Part shown: positions 42,176 to 51,020 of the stretch, piece after piece | Layout of the letters: every line of letters starts with the position of its first letter | Numbering within the stretch: position 1 is the stretch's first letter | Assembly (NCBI RefSeq): GCF_042684505.1 | Contig: NZ_JBHULT010000010.1 | Location: 310,001-374,000, forward strand | From: Salinimicrobium flavum | Lineage (GTDB): Bacteria > Bacteroidota > Bacteroidia > Flavobacteriales > Flavobacteriaceae | Direction: 5' to 3' | Length of the DNA stretch: 64,000 nucleotides | Translations under genes and position numbers: made by a program | The notes under the pieces: generated by a model | The model's input: only the letters and a program-made list of their open reading frames with translations | Told to the model about the DNA's origin: nothing | The model's database searches: none

Positions 42176-42297
42176 CTTTACCTAAAGTAATTAATCACCT
42201 ACATAGGTTTTGTTTACACCTGTAATTTGGAAGTATGTGAATAAAGAGTTACATTTGTAAACTACTAACTTTCCTGAATTAGTTTACAATGGTAAAC
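42176..42297. promoter_or_regulatory. Operator cluster D-F over promoter and start of the XRE gene
   Basis: D 42212-42227 (GTTTAC ACCT GTAATT), E 42247-42262 (AGTTAC ATTT GTAAAC) and F 42282-42297 (GTTTAC AATG GTAAAC) have centres exactly 35 bp apart. A weaker site with a 5-bp spacer lies at 42176-42192, one further interval upstream. The F site includes the ATG start codon at 42289. Confidence 0.8.
42226..42257 (+). promoter_or_regulatory. Promoter of the XRE regulator gene
   Basis: TTTG (42226-42229), a 20-bp spacer and TACATTTG (42250-42257) match the Bacteroidota consensus. The -33 box touches operator D and the -7 box lies inside operator E. Another TATATTTG is at 42133-42140. Confidence 0.6.
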
Positions 42298-42693
42298 ACT
42301 GAAGAATTTACAAAACGACTGCACCGCATTATGGATTATTATGATCTTTCGGCAGCTTCTTTTGCTGATAAGATAGATGTCGGCCGCTCCTCTATTTCCC
42401 ATTTATTATCGGGTCGAAATAAACCAAGTCTTGACTTTGTAATGAAGATCATCGATGCTTTTCCCGATGTAGAATTATATTGGCTGCTAAACGGAAAAGG
42501 TACTTTCCCTAAAAATCCCGGGAAAGAACCAATCCCGATATCTTCCCCTGCTCCCTCCTCGAAGCCGACTCCCAAAGATCTTTTTTCTGAGGAACCGAAG
42601 AAAGCAACTTTATCTGCAGCTACGTCAGAAAAAAATATAAAACGTATCGTTATTTTTTATTCAGATGGTACTTTTGAAGCTTTTGAAAATTGA
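42289..42693 (+). CDS. XRE-family helix-turn-helix regulator
   Basis: A 134-residue DNA-binding protein. The N-terminal HTH_3 domain reads MDYYDLSAASFADKIDVGRS then SISHLLSGRNKPSLDFVMKI; the middle is a Pro/Ser-rich linker; the C-terminus IKRIVIFYSDGTFEAFEN is a short conserved beta element seen in this Bacteroidota protein group. Its start codon lies inside a perfect-arm palindrome (site F) and its promoter inside sites D and E, so self-repression is likely. The neighbouring M14 peptidase gene is the probable second target. Confidence 0.88.
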   Translation: MVNTEEFTKRLHRIMDYYDLSAASFADKIDVGRSSISHLLSGRNKPSLDFVMKIIDAFPDVELYWLLNGKGTFPKNPGKEPIPISSPAPSSKPTPKDLFSEEPKKATLSAATSEKNIKRIVIFYSDGTFEAFEN

Positions 42694-42724
42694 CAGAATG
42701 TGGAAAATGACGTTAATTTGCAGA

Positions 42725-43099
42725 ATGCAAAAAATATTACTTCTACTGCTTTTAATTTTTAGTCTCACGTCTTGTTACCAACCTGAGCGAAATTGTAACG
42801 ATTTTAAGACCGGTACCTTTGAGTTTGAATCCTATTTGGAGGGTGAGCTTGTCAAGACCAGGTTTGTGCGAAATGACACTATGGAGATTGACTATTTCAG
42901 AGGGAAGGCAGATACTTCTTCCATCCGCTGGATAAATAGCTGTGAATATCTTCTTACGAATCGTAATCCTGAAAATCGTGCAGAAGAAAAACCAATCCAT
43001 ATAAAGATACTTACCACAGAAGGGAATACCTATAACTTTGAATACGGACTTGTAGGAGAAACCGGGAAACAGCGGGGAACCGCGGTTAAAGTGGAGTAA
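42725..43099 (+). CDS. Small lipoprotein
   Basis: A 124-residue protein from ATG 42725 with a lipoprotein signal (MQKILLLLLLIFSLTSCYQP, Cys17). The mature part is beta-rich with conserved motifs FKTGTFEFESYLEGE and TSSIRWINSCEYLLT. Homologues in flavobacteria are sometimes called DNA topoisomerase IV because of genome position; nothing here supports that. Longer in-frame starts from 42665 overlap the regulator gene and would bury the signal peptide. It ends at a bidirectional terminator. Confidence 0.75.
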   Translation: MQKILLLLLLIFSLTSCYQPERNCNDFKTGTFEFESYLEGELVKTRFVRNDTMEIDYFRGKADTSSIRWINSCEYLLTNRNPENRAEEKPIHIKILTTEGNTYNFEYGLVGETGKQRGTAVKVE

Positions 43100-43105
43100 A
43101 AAAAA

Positions 43106-43131
43106 AGCCGCTTCTTAGCGGCTCTTTTTAA
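43106..43131. terminator. Bidirectional terminator
   Basis: AGCCGCT (43106-43112), TCTT loop and AGCGGCT (43117-43123) are flanked by an A-run and a T-run between convergent genes. Confidence 0.9.
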
Positions 43132-43148
43132 TTTGTTTTTAATTGAAA

Positions 43149-43871
43149 TTAGAAATTCGCATTGTAATAGTTCACTATTGCTTTAAGATCTGCGATATCT
43201 TTAGATCTTAGTTTGTTCTCTTCCATAAAACCCTTCACCTGGTTGCGGTGATCTGCAGGGAACTGTTTAAGGAATTTTTTAGTCTTCCTTTCAACCATTA
43301 CGGGTTTTGATGCTCCGAATTTAAGGTACAGATCGTCTTTAGAGATGTACTTTGGCGGAGTTGCTTTCTGCATTGCGGCAGCCGCCTTTCCTCTTCTTAC
43401 AGTAATAGAATGCTTATTAAGCAACACCAGGTCTCCTTCTCCGTTATCGGGAGTAAGGAATTCGAAATAACCCAACAAGTCAAGATTCTTTTTTTCACCT
43501 CTGTACCCTAGCATCTTGAATGGCCTGTTGTTCATCTTCACCACTACACCGGGGTGCAAAACTCTGTAACCATCTTCATCTATCTTCACCTGCATTTCTT
43601 CTTTAGCGATATTATATCTCACTTCAGCAGAAATAGGGTCATAGTTGGGAAAATCAAGCATCGCAATCTGAAAATCCTCATTTAAATAAGGGCTTCCCTT
43701 AATTGAATTGGATTCTTCATTCTTTTTGATCCCTTTAAAAAATTCATTGACGATCTCTTCATTGTCATTCCTGTTCATACTACCCGCACCATTTCCTACT
43801 CCAATTTGTGAATAAACTGAAGAACCGGCGAAAATTAATAATAAGAAACTTCCAAAAAATACTTTTTTCAT
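43149..43871 (-). CDS. Secreted protein of unknown function
   Basis: A 240-residue protein with a signal peptide (MKKVFFGSFLLLIFAGSSVY, cleavage after YS-Q). The mature region starts with a Gly/Asn-rich stretch, then alternating strands (EEMQVKIDEDGYRVLHPGVV), a short basic loop RRGKAAAAMQKATPPKYISK and a helical C-terminus. No domain was recognised. It is likely periplasmic or surface-exposed. It follows mscL by 71 bp on the same strand and may be transcribed separately. Confidence 0.7.
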   Translation of the reverse strand: MKKVFFGSFLLLIFAGSSVYSQIGVGNGAGSMNRNDNEEIVNEFFKGIKKNEESNSIKGSPYLNEDFQIAMLDFPNYDPISAEVRYNIAKEEMQVKIDEDGYRVLHPGVVVKMNNRPFKMLGYRGEKKNLDLLGYFEFLTPDNGEGDLVLLNKHSITVRRGKAAAAMQKATPPKYISKDDLYLKFGASKPVMVERKTKKFLKQFPADHRNQVKGFMEENKLRSKDIADLKAIVNYYNANF

Positions 43872-43942
43872 TTTGATTAGATTGATTTATAGTTAAAGGG
43901 ATGAATATACAATAACCTTTTAAAAGTTGGGGAAGGAACTTT

Positions 43943-44383
43943 CTATTTATTCTTTAAAAGTTCGTTCTGTTCCTTCATAAGATCATTCAGGCTGTTCAGG
44001 AGCTCAATATCTTTGGGGGTTGCTACAGTTTTGTTTTGAGGGTCTTCAGCTTTTTTCCGGAACCGGTTCATTAATTTCACCACGAGAAAAACAGTAAAAC
44101 CTATTACGAGGAAATCAATGAATACCTCTATCAGTATTCCGTAGCCAATGGCAACCTCTTCGGTTACCTCACCCCCTTCTACTGCGGGTAAAGCTTCCTG
44201 TAAAACATATTTCCTGTCTGCATACTTAATTCTTCCGGTGAGCACCGATAAAGGTGGCATGATCACTTGTTTTACGAGAGCATCCACCACCTTATTGAAG
44301 GCGGTTCCAATGATGATACCCACCGCCATGTCAATCATATTGCCTTTAACGGCAAACTCCTTGAATTCTTTGATCAATCCCAT
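43943..44383 (-). CDS. mscL: Large-conductance mechanosensitive channel
   Basis: A 146-residue MscL. The N-terminal amphipathic helix LIKEFKEFAVKGNMIDMAVG leads into TM1 (VGIIIGTAFNKVVDALV), a periplasmic loop, and TM2 (YGILIEVFIDFLVIGFTVFLVV), followed by a charged C-terminal helix (LLNSLNDLMKEQNELLKNK). It forms a pentameric pore that opens upon osmotic downshock. The start codon overlaps the parC stop by one base, so it is coupled to the topoisomerase operon. Confidence 0.95.
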   Translation of the reverse strand: MGLIKEFKEFAVKGNMIDMAVGIIIGTAFNKVVDALVKQVIMPPLSVLTGRIKYADRKYVLQEALPAVEGGEVTEEVAIGYGILIEVFIDFLVIGFTVFLVVKLMNRFRKKAEDPQNKTVATPKDIELLNSLNDLMKEQNELLKNK

Positions 44384-47079
44384 TATTCGTCAAACAGTTT
44401 TATCTGCACCTCATCATTCTGGGATTTCTTTTTATCAAGTTTTGTTTCTGAAAAGTTTGGAGAGGGGTTTCCGTCTATATCTTTTGAGGCTTTTTCTATA
44501 GCCTCTTCCCCTATGACTTCCATGTCTTCCGGGGCTGTCTCTTCAGGTTCCACAAATGGCTTGGGGTCAAGTAAATTTATCTGCTTTACCTTATCTGTTG
44601 TGAGCTGGTTTCCAAGGGCTTTAATTCCTTTTACCGAAATGAATTCTTCAAGTTCAATAACATCATTTGGTCGCTGATCTTTTCCTCTTGGTTTGGTGTA
44701 AACCACTTCGGCTACAGGTAAATAATCCGTAGAAACGATCTCAAGATAAGACTTAGGATGATCGCCAATGAAATTCTCTTCTTTTTCTTCGTTCTCTATA
44801 AGAAAACGTTTCACATAAAAACGTTCCTTTTCAGCTTCCCAATAGATAGCAGATATTGGTTTTTTAGGATTCCATTTTTCAAGTACAATGATATCTGCAT
44901 CAAAACGGGTTGTAAGTTCTGGCTTAATGGTCTTTGCTATCCCGTTCTGGGTAATGACCAACAATCTGTCCTCCCCCTTGAATTCACCCAAAAGTTCACC
45001 GCGGTCATCGACATTGAGCCTCTTGACCGATTCATCAAACCAGATCCTTCGTGGTTTAAGAGTGGATACACCTTCTTCCTTTAACTCAATTTTCTTTACC
45101 GGATATTTCGTTACGATATTTCCTTTTACTGCCCGGCCTTTAATGGCCATATCAGCAAAATCAACCTCAAATTTCAGTTTTTTGATGCTACCAACCTGTC
45201 TCAGATAAACCATCACCACTTCTGCTTCTCCGTTAGGATTGGCTGAAAAATATTCTATTTCAGATCCTTTTTTACCTTGTGTAAGATCATATTCCCTGTC
45301 ACGGGTGACAGAGGTGACCGCAAAGCGTTTTATATAGGATGAGCCACCTTTGCCATCCTTGTAGATAAGGTTGTAAATGGTACGCCTGTCTTTCTTCTTG
45401 AAGATGGCAACGTGGATAATATCTTTTCCAATAAATGTTTTGGAATCCACCTTGGTAACCATCATTTTTCCTTCCCGGGTAAAAACGATCACATCGTCAA
45501 TATCTGAACACTCGGTCACATACTCGTCCCGTTTTAGTGATGTCCCCACAAAACCTTCTTTACGGTTTACATAGAGCTTGGTATTCCTGATGACCACTTT
45601 GGTTGCTTCAATATCATCGAACAATCGCAGGTCTGTTTTACGTTCTTTCCCGGCGCCATATTCTTTTCTAAGACGTGTAAAATAAGCTATGGCGTACTCT
45701 ATCAAATGATCCAGATGGTGCTTGATCTGAGCGATCTCTCCTTCAAGGGCCTCAATTTTCTGCTGAGCCTTATCCAGATCGAATTTTGAAATACGCTTGA
45801 TCCTTATTTCGGTTAACCTTACAATATCTTCTTCGGTTACCGCTCGTTTAAGATGGGTAATATGTGGCTTTAACCCGGCATCAATGGCTTTGATCACCCC
45901 TTCCCAGGTTTCTTCTTCTTCAATATCGCGGTAGATCCTTTTTTCAATAAATATCCTTTCCAGAGAGGCGAAATGCCACTGCTCCTGGAATTCTTCAAGT
46001 TTAACCTCCAGGTCACTTTTTAACAATGCAAGAGTGTGGTCTGTAGACCTTCGGAGGATCTCAGAGATTCCTAAAAATGCGGGCTTATTATCAATGATAA
46101 TACAGCTCAAGGGAGATATGGAAACCTCACAATTGGTAAAGGCATAAAGAGCATCAATAGTCTTATCTGGAGAGATATTACCCGGTAGATGTATAAGGAT
46201 CTCTACTTCACTTGAAGTATTATCTTCTATTTTTTTGATCTTGATCTTACCCTTTTCGTTCGCCTTAAGGACAGAGTCAATTAAAGTAGAAGTGTTGGTG
46301 CTAAAAGGTATTTCCTTTATAACCAGGGTGTTTTTGTCAAGCTGTGAGATCTTTGCGCGTACTCTTACGCGACCCCCTCTCAGCCCGTCATTATAATTGG
46401 TGATATCAGCGATCCCTCCTGTAGCAAAATCAGGATAGAGACTGAACTTTTTCCCCTGCAGGTGTTTTATACTGGCGTCTATTAATTCAATAAAATTGTG
46501 GGGAAGGATCTTGGTGCTTAAACCAACAGCAATACCTTCGGCTCCCTGGGCGAGTAGAAGAGGGAACATCACGGGAAGGTTTACCGGCTCCTTTTTTCTG
46601 CCGTCATAAGATAATTGCCATTCGGTGATCTTGGGGTTGTAAACCACATCAAGAGCGAACTTTGAAAGTCGTGCTTCAATATATCGGGGTGCTGCCGCCC
46701 CGTCACCTGTAAGAATGTTACCCCAGTTCCCCTGAGTATCGATCAACAATTCCTTCTGACCTACCTGCACCATTGCATCACCAATACTGGCATCACCATG
46801 GGGGTGATACTGCATGGTATGCCCTACGATGTTAGCCACTTTGTTGTACCTGCCATCATCAAGGTCTTTCATGGAATGCATGATTCGGCGCTGTACGGGT
46901 TTTAATCCGTCTTCAAGTGCCGGTACTGCCCTTTCCAGAATAACATAGGAAGCATAATCCAGGAACCAGTCTTTGTACATTCCCGTAACCTTGGTCAAAA
47001 CCTCCTGGTTCACTCCCGGTAGCTCCTGTTCCTGCTCAAATTGCTCCTCGTTGGGATCGTTCAGATTTTCGTTCTCCAT
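44383..47079 (-). CDS. parC: DNA topoisomerase IV subunit A
   Basis: An 898-residue type IIA topoisomerase subunit. The start region has YASYVILERAVPALEDGLKPVQRRI and the catalytic Tyr lies in GDGAAAPRYIEARLSKF. The C-terminal part is a beta-pinwheel domain, with a low-complexity acidic end. Together with ParE it decatenates daughter chromosomes. The order parE-small gene-parC-mscL on one strand and the pairing with a 617-residue B subunit identify it as topoisomerase IV and not gyrase. The first 44 bases overlap the small gene at 47036. Confidence 0.95.
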   Translation of the reverse strand: MENENLNDPNEEQFEQEQELPGVNQEVLTKVTGMYKDWFLDYASYVILERAVPALEDGLKPVQRRIMHSMKDLDDGRYNKVANIVGHTMQYHPHGDASIGDAMVQVGQKELLIDTQGNWGNILTGDGAAAPRYIEARLSKFALDVVYNPKITEWQLSYDGRKKEPVNLPVMFPLLLAQGAEGIAVGLSTKILPHNFIELIDASIKHLQGKKFSLYPDFATGGIADITNYNDGLRGGRVRVRAKISQLDKNTLVIKEIPFSTNTSTLIDSVLKANEKGKIKIKKIEDNTSSEVEILIHLPGNISPDKTIDALYAFTNCEVSISPLSCIIIDNKPAFLGISEILRRSTDHTLALLKSDLEVKLEEFQEQWHFASLERIFIEKRIYRDIEEEETWEGVIKAIDAGLKPHITHLKRAVTEEDIVRLTEIRIKRISKFDLDKAQQKIEALEGEIAQIKHHLDHLIEYAIAYFTRLRKEYGAGKERKTDLRLFDDIEATKVVIRNTKLYVNRKEGFVGTSLKRDEYVTECSDIDDVIVFTREGKMMVTKVDSKTFIGKDIIHVAIFKKKDRRTIYNLIYKDGKGGSSYIKRFAVTSVTRDREYDLTQGKKGSEIEYFSANPNGEAEVVMVYLRQVGSIKKLKFEVDFADMAIKGRAVKGNIVTKYPVKKIELKEEGVSTLKPRRIWFDESVKRLNVDDRGELLGEFKGEDRLLVITQNGIAKTIKPELTTRFDADIIVLEKWNPKKPISAIYWEAEKERFYVKRFLIENEEKEENFIGDHPKSYLEIVSTDYLPVAEVVYTKPRGKDQRPNDVIELEEFISVKGIKALGNQLTTDKVKQINLLDPKPFVEPEETAPEDMEVIGEEAIEKASKDIDGNPSPNFSETKLDKKKSQNDEVQIKLFDE

Positions 47080-47554
47080 TTGCTTTATTTCTCTCCAAAA
47101 CTTTAGCTAAAGAAATTTTCAGAGACTTCGTTTTTTTACCTGTTAAAAAGGTGATGTTATATTTATAATGCCGGTATCCTCTTTTATTCCTCGAGTGGAT
47201 GAAGATATGCAGCCGTTTATAAAATATGTAATTTTCAACCTTGAAGTCCTTCAGTTTAGATTTGGGAACCTCTGTTCGTTGTTCCCGGTAATGCATGAAC
47301 TGCGAGATCAAAAGTCCGTTGCTTTTAAAATTCAGGGTTTCCCCGTCACTGTCAAATTCAAAGGATTTTCCAACTATGAAAACATAGATCCCTATTGCAA
47401 GAGCCACCACATTGGGGATAAGGCTGCTGTAATTAAAAGGAACATCATCGTACTTGAGTTCCACAGATGCAAAGGCATTCGTAATGAACACCGCTACAAC
47501 AATGATATAGATCGAAGGGACAATGCTGGTTTCCTTTTTGTTGTTGAACCTCAT
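47036..47554 (-). CDS. Small membrane protein between parE and parC
   Basis: A 172-residue protein with two N-terminal hydrophobic helices (SIYIIVVAVFITNAFASVEL and SLIPNVVALAIGIYVFIV) and a beta-rich domain resembling a PH-like fold (FEFDSDGETLNFKSNG, then VPKSKLKDFKVENYIFYKR). The C-terminus is strongly basic. It is not a recognised topoisomerase component. It begins 1 bp after parE and overlaps the first 44 bp of parC, so expression is coupled to both; a membrane link to chromosome decatenation is speculative. Confidence 0.7.
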   Translation of the reverse strand: MRFNNKKETSIVPSIYIIVVAVFITNAFASVELKYDDVPFNYSSLIPNVVALAIGIYVFIVGKSFEFDSDGETLNFKSNGLLISQFMHYREQRTEVPKSKLKDFKVENYIFYKRLHIFIHSRNKRGYRHYKYNITFLTGKKTKSLKISLAKVLERNKANGERKSERSQRGAI

Positions 47555-47555
47555 G

Positions 47556-49409
47556 TTATTGTTCGATCAGATCTAGTTCCACCTTTAAGTTGTCAATGAT
47601 AAATTCCTGCCTGTCCGGCGTATTTTTCCCCATATAGAAGCTCAATAGTTCTTCAATAGACATATCCTTATCAAGCATCACGGGATCCAGCCTTATGTCA
47701 TCCCCGATAAAATGTTTGAATTCATCGGGTGAAATTTCCCCCAATCCCTTAAATCGGGTGATCTCGGGTTTTCCCGAAAGTTTTTGAACCGCCAGCTGCC
47801 GCTCATGTTCACTGTAACAGTAAATGGTTTCTTTTTTATTTCGCACCCTGAAAAGAGGGGTTTGTAAAATATAAAGGTGGTTTTCCTTAATTAACTCCGG
47901 AAAGAACTGCAGGAAGAAGGTGATGAGCAGTAAGCGAATATGCATCCCGTCCACATCGGCATCTGTAGCGATCACAATATTGTTATACCGAAGGTCTTCC
48001 ATAGACTCTTCAATATTGAGAGCTGCCTGAAGCAGGTTGAACTCCTCATTTTCATAAACGATCTTCTTGCTAAGCCCGTAACTGTTGAGAGGTTTTCCTT
48101 TAAGACTGAATACGGCCTGGGTGTTTACATCCCTTGATTTTGTGATAGACCCACTTGCAGAATCTCCCTCGGTGATGAATAAGGTACTTTCCAGGTAACG
48201 TTCTTTTTTACTGTCTCCCAGGTGGATACGGCAGTCACGCAATTTTTTGTTGTGTAAACTCGCTTTTTTCGCCCGGTCTTTCGCCAACTTCCTGATGCCC
48301 GACAATTCTTTTCTCTCCCGTTCTGCCTGCATTATTTTGCGCAACATTAATTCGGCGGTCTCAGAATTCTTATGCAGGTAGTTGTCAAGTTGTGTTTTCA
48401 GGAAGTCATTAATATAGGTCCTTACCGTCGGCAGATTTCCCCCCATGTCTGTAGAACCAAGTTTGGTCTTCGTCTGGCTCTCAAAGACAGGTTCCATTAC
48501 TTTTATACTGATGGCTGAAACTATCGATTTTCGGACATCACTCGCCTCAAAATTCTTTCCGTAGAACTCCCTGATGGTCTTCACCAATGCCTCCCTAAAG
48601 GCCGACTGATGAGTACCTCCCTGGGAAGTATTCTGTCCGTTCACAAAAGAATGGTATTCTTCGCTGTACTGGGTTTTGCTGTGAGTAAGTGCGACTTCAA
48701 TGTCATTTCCCCTAAGGTGAATGATAGGGTATAAACGATCGTCTTCGTTTATACTATCCGCGAGAAGATCTGCGAGTCCGTTCTCTGAGTAGAATTTTTC
48801 TCCGTTGAACACTATGGTCAACCCCGGATTGAGGTAAACATAGTTCTTCAGCATTTTCTCTATGTATTCTGACCGGAATTTATAATGCTTAAAGATTAAC
48901 TCATCTGGGGTAAACGTCACTTTTGTTCCCCTCCTTCTCGAGGTCTCTTCCAGTTCTTCCTCATTTATAAGGTTACCCTGTTCAAATTCGGCAGATTTAG
49001 ATCTTCCATCACGGGTAGATTCTACTTTAAAGTTGGAGGACAAGGCATTCACCGCCTTGGTACCCACCCCATTCAAACCTACAGATTTCTTAAAAGCCCT
49101 GGTATCGTATTTTCCACCGGTATTCATTTTTGAGACCACATCCACGACCTTTCCCAATGGAATTCCACGGCCGTAATCCCTTACTATTACTTTTTGATTC
49201 TGAACTGAGATATCAATGGTCTTCCCCGCACCCATCACGAACTCATCGATACAGTTATCGATCACTTCCTTAAGGAGGATATAGATACCATCATCGGCGC
49301 TGGAGCCGTCACCAAGTTTACCAATATACATCCCGGGGCGCATTCTAATGTGCTCCTTCCAGTCCAGCGACCGTATATTGTCCTCGGTATATTTAGTTTC
49401 TTCACTCAT
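47556..49409 (-). CDS. parE: DNA topoisomerase IV subunit B
   Basis: A 617-residue subunit with GHKL ATPase motifs: N-box RPGMYIGKLGDGSSADDG with LLKEVIDNCIDEFVMG, G1 VRDYGRGIPLG and G2 SVGLNGVGTKAVNALS. The transducer contains SFVNGQNTSQGGTH. The TOPRIM domain has FITEGDSASGS and ATDADVDGMHIR (Mg-binding Glu and DxD). It provides the ATPase and metal site for topoisomerase IV. It is the first gene in the minus-strand operon with parC. Confidence 0.96.
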   Translation of the reverse strand: MSEETKYTEDNIRSLDWKEHIRMRPGMYIGKLGDGSSADDGIYILLKEVIDNCIDEFVMGAGKTIDISVQNQKVIVRDYGRGIPLGKVVDVVSKMNTGGKYDTRAFKKSVGLNGVGTKAVNALSSNFKVESTRDGRSKSAEFEQGNLINEEELEETSRRRGTKVTFTPDELIFKHYKFRSEYIEKMLKNYVYLNPGLTIVFNGEKFYSENGLADLLADSINEDDRLYPIIHLRGNDIEVALTHSKTQYSEEYHSFVNGQNTSQGGTHQSAFREALVKTIREFYGKNFEASDVRKSIVSAISIKVMEPVFESQTKTKLGSTDMGGNLPTVRTYINDFLKTQLDNYLHKNSETAELMLRKIMQAERERKELSGIRKLAKDRAKKASLHNKKLRDCRIHLGDSKKERYLESTLFITEGDSASGSITKSRDVNTQAVFSLKGKPLNSYGLSKKIVYENEEFNLLQAALNIEESMEDLRYNNIVIATDADVDGMHIRLLLITFFLQFFPELIKENHLYILQTPLFRVRNKKETIYCYSEHERQLAVQKLSGKPEITRFKGLGEISPDEFKHFIGDDIRLDPVMLDKDMSIEELLSFYMGKNTPDRQEFIIDNLKVELDLIEQ

Positions 49410-49641
49410 AGGTTCTTCCTCAGTTATGTGGCTAATATAAGGTTTCCGCTAAAAAGTTGAAACCTCCTGTTCACAAAATAATTAACAAATGTTTCACAAC
49501 CTCATTTCAGGTTTTCAACTTTATTGTGAGATTTGAGAAAAGGTTGATCAATAAACTATTGAGAACGAGAATAGAAAAAATTCTTCGGAAAATATCCTTT
49601 TTGAAGGGATTATTCGGAATAAAAAACCTAGACGAAAAAAA
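49410..49641. other. Intergenic, no supported gene
   Basis: A roughly 320-bp gap before parE and after ychF (both on the minus strand). It carries the ychF terminator at its right end. An ATG-less 67-codon frame at 49457-49660 runs through that terminator and is not believed to be a gene. No consensus parE promoter was recognised. Confidence 0.4.
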
Positions 49642-49670
49642 ACCTCACAGTTTTTTGTAAACTGTGAGGT
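49634..49670 (-). terminator. Terminator of ychF
   Basis: A 12-bp perfect stem (49642-49653 with 49659-49670), 5-base loop and, on the minus strand, a run of eight T. Confidence 0.95.
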
Positions 49671-49730
49671 CTGGTATGATAAAAACTAAATTCTCAGCAC
49701 CCAATAATCAATACTGAAAACTCATATCTG

Positions 49731-50825
49731 TTATACATTGAACCTGAAGTGCATCACATCACCGTCTTTCACGATGTATTCTTTTCCTTCAACCTTCATT
49801 TTCCCTGCCTCTTTCACCTTTGCCTCACTACCATAAGATACATAATCGTCATAAGCGATCACTTCTGCCCTAATAAAACCTTTTTCAAAATCTGTATGGA
49901 TCACCCCGGCGGCCTGTGGTGCAGTGGCTCCAACAGGTATGGTCCATGCCCTTACTTCCTTAACCCCGGCTGTAAAATAAGTTTGCAGGTTGAGCAACCT
50001 ATACGCCCCGCGAATCAATTTTGCAGATCCCGGTTCGTCAAGTCCGATATCCTGTAAGAACATCTGTCTTTCCTCATAATCTTCGAGTTCTGTGATATCG
50101 GCTTCTGTTCCTACTGCCAACACCAGTACTTCTGCCCCCTCATTCTTCACAGATTCCTTCACCTTATCTACATATTCATTTCCTGAAACCGCATCGGTTT
50201 CATTTACGTTACATACGTACATCACGGGTTTGTCTGTAATGAACTGCAAAGGTTTAATGAATTCTTCCCTTTCAGCGTCAGTCAGGTCTACGGCCCGCAC
50301 AGAATTTCCTGCCTCCAGTCCTGCTTTTACCTTCAACAAAGCAGCTTCTTCCTTTTGAGCTTCTTTATTTCCTGTCTTTGCAGCCCTTTTCACCTTTTCA
50401 AGCTTTTTTTCAGCTGTTTCAAGGTCTTTCAATTGAAGTTCCATATCAATGGTTTCCTTGTCCCTCACCGGGTTTATGGAACCGTCAACATGAACAATAT
50501 TATCATTTTCAAAGCACCTCAAAACATGAAGGATCGCATCTGTCTCCCGAATGTTTCCCAAAAACTGGTTTCCTAAACCTTCCCCCTTGCTCGCGCCCTT
50601 CACCAGCCCCGCAATATCTACTATTTCTACCGTAGCAGGCAATACTCTTTCAGGCTTTACAAGGCTTTCCAGTTTTTCCAGGCGATGGTCTGGCACGTTT
50701 ACCACACCAATATTGGGTTCTATGGTACAGAACGGGAAATTCGCGCTCTGGGCTTTTGCGTTGGACAAGCAATTGAATAAGGTCGATTTTCCTACGTTGG
50801 GCAATCCTACAATTCCGGCTTTCAT
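49731..50825 (-). CDS. ychF: Redox-regulated ATPase YchF (OBG-type)
   Basis: A 364-residue GTPase-fold ATPase starting MKAGIVGLPNVGKSTLFNCL. G1 is GLPNVGKST, G3 DIAGLVKGASKGEG (with the helical insertion EKKLEKVKRAAKTG), and the G4 NKxD-type motif is NVNE, which gives ATP preference. The C-terminal TGS-like domain contains AWTIPVGATAPQAAGVIHTDF. YchF/Ola1 binds ribosomes and responds to oxidative stress. The ATG at 50882 adds a 19-residue prefix that no member has, and crosses a promoter motif at 50858-50865, so 50825 is chosen. Confidence 0.96.
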   Translation of the reverse strand: MKAGIVGLPNVGKSTLFNCLSNAKAQSANFPFCTIEPNIGVVNVPDHRLEKLESLVKPERVLPATVEIVDIAGLVKGASKGEGLGNQFLGNIRETDAILHVLRCFENDNIVHVDGSINPVRDKETIDMELQLKDLETAEKKLEKVKRAAKTGNKEAQKEEAALLKVKAGLEAGNSVRAVDLTDAEREEFIKPLQFITDKPVMYVCNVNETDAVSGNEYVDKVKESVKNEGAEVLVLAVGTEADITELEDYEERQMFLQDIGLDEPGSAKLIRGAYRLLNLQTYFTAGVKEVRAWTIPVGATAPQAAGVIHTDFEKGFIRAEVIAYDDYVSYGSEAKVKEAGKMKVEGKEYIVKDGDVMHFRFNV

Positions 50826-50857
50826 ATAAATATTTTTGGTGCTGTTTTTTGCGGGTG

Positions 50858-50865
50858 CAAAGATA
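50858..50865 (-). promoter_or_regulatory. Bacteroidota -7 element for ychF
   Basis: Minus strand TATCTTTG fits TAnnTTTG and lies 32 bp upstream of the start at 50825. Confidence 0.5.
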
Positions 50866-51020
50866 AGTATAAGTATTGACAAATCGGGCAGGGGTATTTC
50901 TCAAACGAAAGACAATTTTAAGTGGTACTGGCTGCACCTGTTTTATTAAAATCCTAACGAATCTTTATCATGTATTAACAGAGATATCGGCTACTTTTAG
51001 GAGAATCAAAATCCTGAATC

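Noticed and set aside
42725..43099. Label DNA topoisomerase IV for the small lipoprotein
   Set aside because: It is a 124-residue lipoprotein without any topoisomerase motif; the true parC and parE are at 44383-49409.
49457..49660. 67-codon frame before parE on the plus strand
   Set aside because: It runs into the ychF terminator stem, has no family resemblance and no promoter.
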